NCBI GenBank assembly: GCA_030744875.1
Contig: JASLPR010000032.1
Span: forward strand, 1 to 51,126
From: Chloroflexota bacterium
Lineage (GTDB): Bacteria; Chloroflexota; UBA11872; VXNJ01
Direction of reading: 5' to 3'
DNA: 51,126 nucleotides
In this document: piece by piece, positions 49,965 through 51,126 of the stretch
How the letters are laid out: each line of letters opens with the position of its first letter
How positions within the stretch are numbered: the first letter of the stretch is position 1
The notes under the pieces: model-generated
The model's database searches: none
Told to the model about the DNA's origin: nothing
What the model saw: the letters and a program-made list of their open reading frames with translations, nothing else
Position numbers and translations under genes: made by a program

Positions 49965-51126
49965 CTAGATGAAGATCGGTGCGAGCACTAGGGTGATCGT
50001 GCTGAGCAGCTTTACCAGAACGTGCAGCGAGGGGCCGGCGGTGTCCTTGAAGGGGTCGCCGACGGTGTCGCCGACGACGGTGGAGTCGTGAATGGCGCTG
50101 CCTTTCTCGATGACGTTGCCATCGGCATCCTTGACCTCGCCGAGCTCGACCATCTTCTTGGCGTTGTCCCAAGCGCCGCCGGAGTTGTTCATTACCAACC
50201 CCATGATGACGCCGGTGATGGTGCCGACCATCAGGAACCCGGCCATGGCCTCGGCGCGCAGGATTATGCCGACGACGATCGGCATCGCGACGGCCAGGAC
50301 CCCGGGGGCGATCATATTGCGCAGCGCCGACGAGGCGGCGATGTCGACTGCCCGCTGGTAGTCCGGCTTCTCAGTGTGATCCATGATGCCGGGGTGCTCG
50401 CGGAACTGGCGGCGCACCTCTTCGATGATCGCGCTGGAGGCGCGCCCGACGGCGCGAATCGCCAGCGAACTGAAGAGGAACACCAGCATCGCCCCGAGCA
50501 TCGCGCCGATGAAGACCTCGACCTTGGCTAGGTCGACCTGGGCGATCCTGGCCTTTTCGAGATAGGCGCTGAAGAGCAGGAAGGCGGCCAGCGCCGCCGA
50601 CGCCACCGCGTAGCCCTTGGTGAGTGCCTTGGTGGTGTTGCCGACGGCGTCGAGCCCGTCGGTGATCAGGCGGGTCTCCTCGCCGGCGTCCGAGAACTCG
50701 GCGATGCCGCCGGCGTTGTCGGCGATCGGGCCGAAGGTGTCCATGGCCAGGATGTAGGCGGCGCTCATGAGCATGCCCATGGTGGCCACCGCCGTACCGA
50801 AGACGCCGGCCGAGAGTGTGCCGTGCATCTCGATACCCAGGTCTTCGACTCCCTGCGCGCCGGCCCAGAAGGAGCCGCCAAGGGCGAGCGAGATGGTGAT
50901 GATCGGGATGGCGGTGTTCTCGAAGCCCATCGCCAGGCCGGCGATGATGTTGGTGGCCGGTCCGGTCCGGGAGGCTTCGACGATCTCCTGCACCGGTCGC
51001 CAGGTGCCGGAAGTGTAGTACTGGGTGATGTAGACGAAGGCGACCGCCGTGAAGATGCCGATGAGGCCGGCCAAAAAGAACCACCAGCTACCGAGCATGA
51101 TCGGTACCGCGACCGCCATGCCGGCG
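49965..51126 (-). CDS. hppA: Membrane pyrophosphatase, K+-independent type (partial, 5' end outside window)
   Basis: C-terminal 387 residues of an ion-pumping pyrophosphatase, which uses PPi hydrolysis to move H+ across the membrane. TFGPIADNAGGIAEFS and GDTVGDPFKDTAGPSLH are the conserved diphosphate/Mg loops, and VMNNSGGAWDNAKKMVE is another. GLDAVGNTTKALTKGYA has Lys at the position that marks K+-independent enzymes (Ala in K+-dependent ones). The frame is open to the window edge, so the start is not visible. A strong terminator follows. Confidence 0.95.
   Translation of the reverse strand, partial: AGMAVAVPIMLGSWWFFLAGLIGIFTAVAFVYITQYYTSGTWRPVQEIVEASRTGPATNIIAGLAMGFENTAIPIITISLALGGSFWAGAQGVEDLGIEMHGTLSAGVFGTAVATMGMLMSAAYILAMDTFGPIADNAGGIAEFSDAGEETRLITDGLDAVGNTTKALTKGYAVASAALAAFLLFSAYLEKARIAQVDLAKVEVFIGAMLGAMLVFLFSSLAIRAVGRASSAIIEEVRRQFREHPGIMDHTEKPDYQRAVDIAASSALRNMIAPGVLAVAMPIVVGIILRAEAMAGFLMVGTITGVIMGLVMNNSGGAWDNAKKMVELGEVKDADGNVIEKGSAIHDSTVVGDTVGDPFKDTAGPSLHVLVKLLSTITLVLAPIFI

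Noticed and set aside
1-51126. CRISPR arrays, transposases, integrases or prophage genes
   Set aside because: No regularly spaced repeats and no recognisable mobile-element protein were found on either strand.
1-51126. CTAG enrichment as a methylation or deamination signature
   Set aside because: A hand count gave about 65 sites, below simple base-composition expectation, and many are TAG stop codons, so there is no enrichment to explain.

Overview
The window is GC-rich bacterial DNA (roughly two-thirds G+C by eye) with tightly packed genes, short operons and frequent GTG/TTG starts. No phylogenetic marker settles the taxon. An aa3-type oxidase operon, a membrane pyrophosphatase, a TupABC tungstate importer, DUF5671-type membrane repeats, paired enolase-superfamily enzymes and several sulfatases together resemble marine or sponge-associated Chloroflexota (SAR202-like). 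That placement is inference only.

Layout. 1-5.3 kb (minus): three tandem Cys-type sulfatase paralogues, the first broken by a 7-bp tandem duplication, plus a small membrane protein. 5.4-7.4 kb: an alpha/beta-hydrolase pseudogene, tRNA-Gln(CUG), an HTH protein and a small partner. 7.6-11.6 kb (plus): Nudix hydrolase, two translationally coupled Gfo/Idh/MocA proteins, then gltX. 11.9-15.9 kb: an interrupted PilZ gene, another Gfo/Idh/MocA oxidoreductase, a hypothetical protein and an MFS exporter. 16.0-19.9 kb: remnants of two membrane-protein genes, then coxB-coxA-coxC, with coxC carrying a fused subunit-IV-like domain. 20.0-27.0 kb: a sulfatase-fold protein without the catalytic Cys, an old yellow enzyme, a flavin reductase-like protein, a GH4 glycosidase, an SDR and two convergent cupins. 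27.1-31.3 kb: a DUF454 protein, a TIGR01777 epimerase, endonuclease III, an MDR dehydrogenase and an SMP-30 lactonase. 31.3-34.0 kb: tupABC behind a perfect inverted repeat. 34.1-38.5 kb: two enolase-superfamily dehydratases, a GH43-like propeller and a FecR-like lipoprotein. 38.5-46.3 kb: M14 peptidase, a six-repeat membrane protein, a TPP enzyme, pckA and a CinA-like/nucleotidyltransferase fusion. 46.3-51.1 kb (minus): a GH116 gene with four in-frame stops, uppP, and the 3' part of hppA, which runs off the window.

How the genes work together. Sulfatases, GH4, the GH43-like protein, sugar oxidoreductases (Gfo/Idh, SDR, MDR), a lactonase and acid-sugar dehydratases suggest breakdown of sulfated or uronic-acid-rich glycans. 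PckA, the cytochrome oxidase and the pyrophosphatase supply central and energy metabolism.

The most unusual feature is the number of broken genes. Three genes (alpha/beta hydrolase, PilZ protein, GH116) carry seven in-frame nonsense codons between them with no frameshift, mostly where Trp or Gln is expected. A sulfatase and a small hypothetical gene carry short insertions, an MMPL gene is a fragment, and one dehydratase has ATC where its start codon should be. Recent genome erosion, stop readthrough and sequence damage are all possible explanations.
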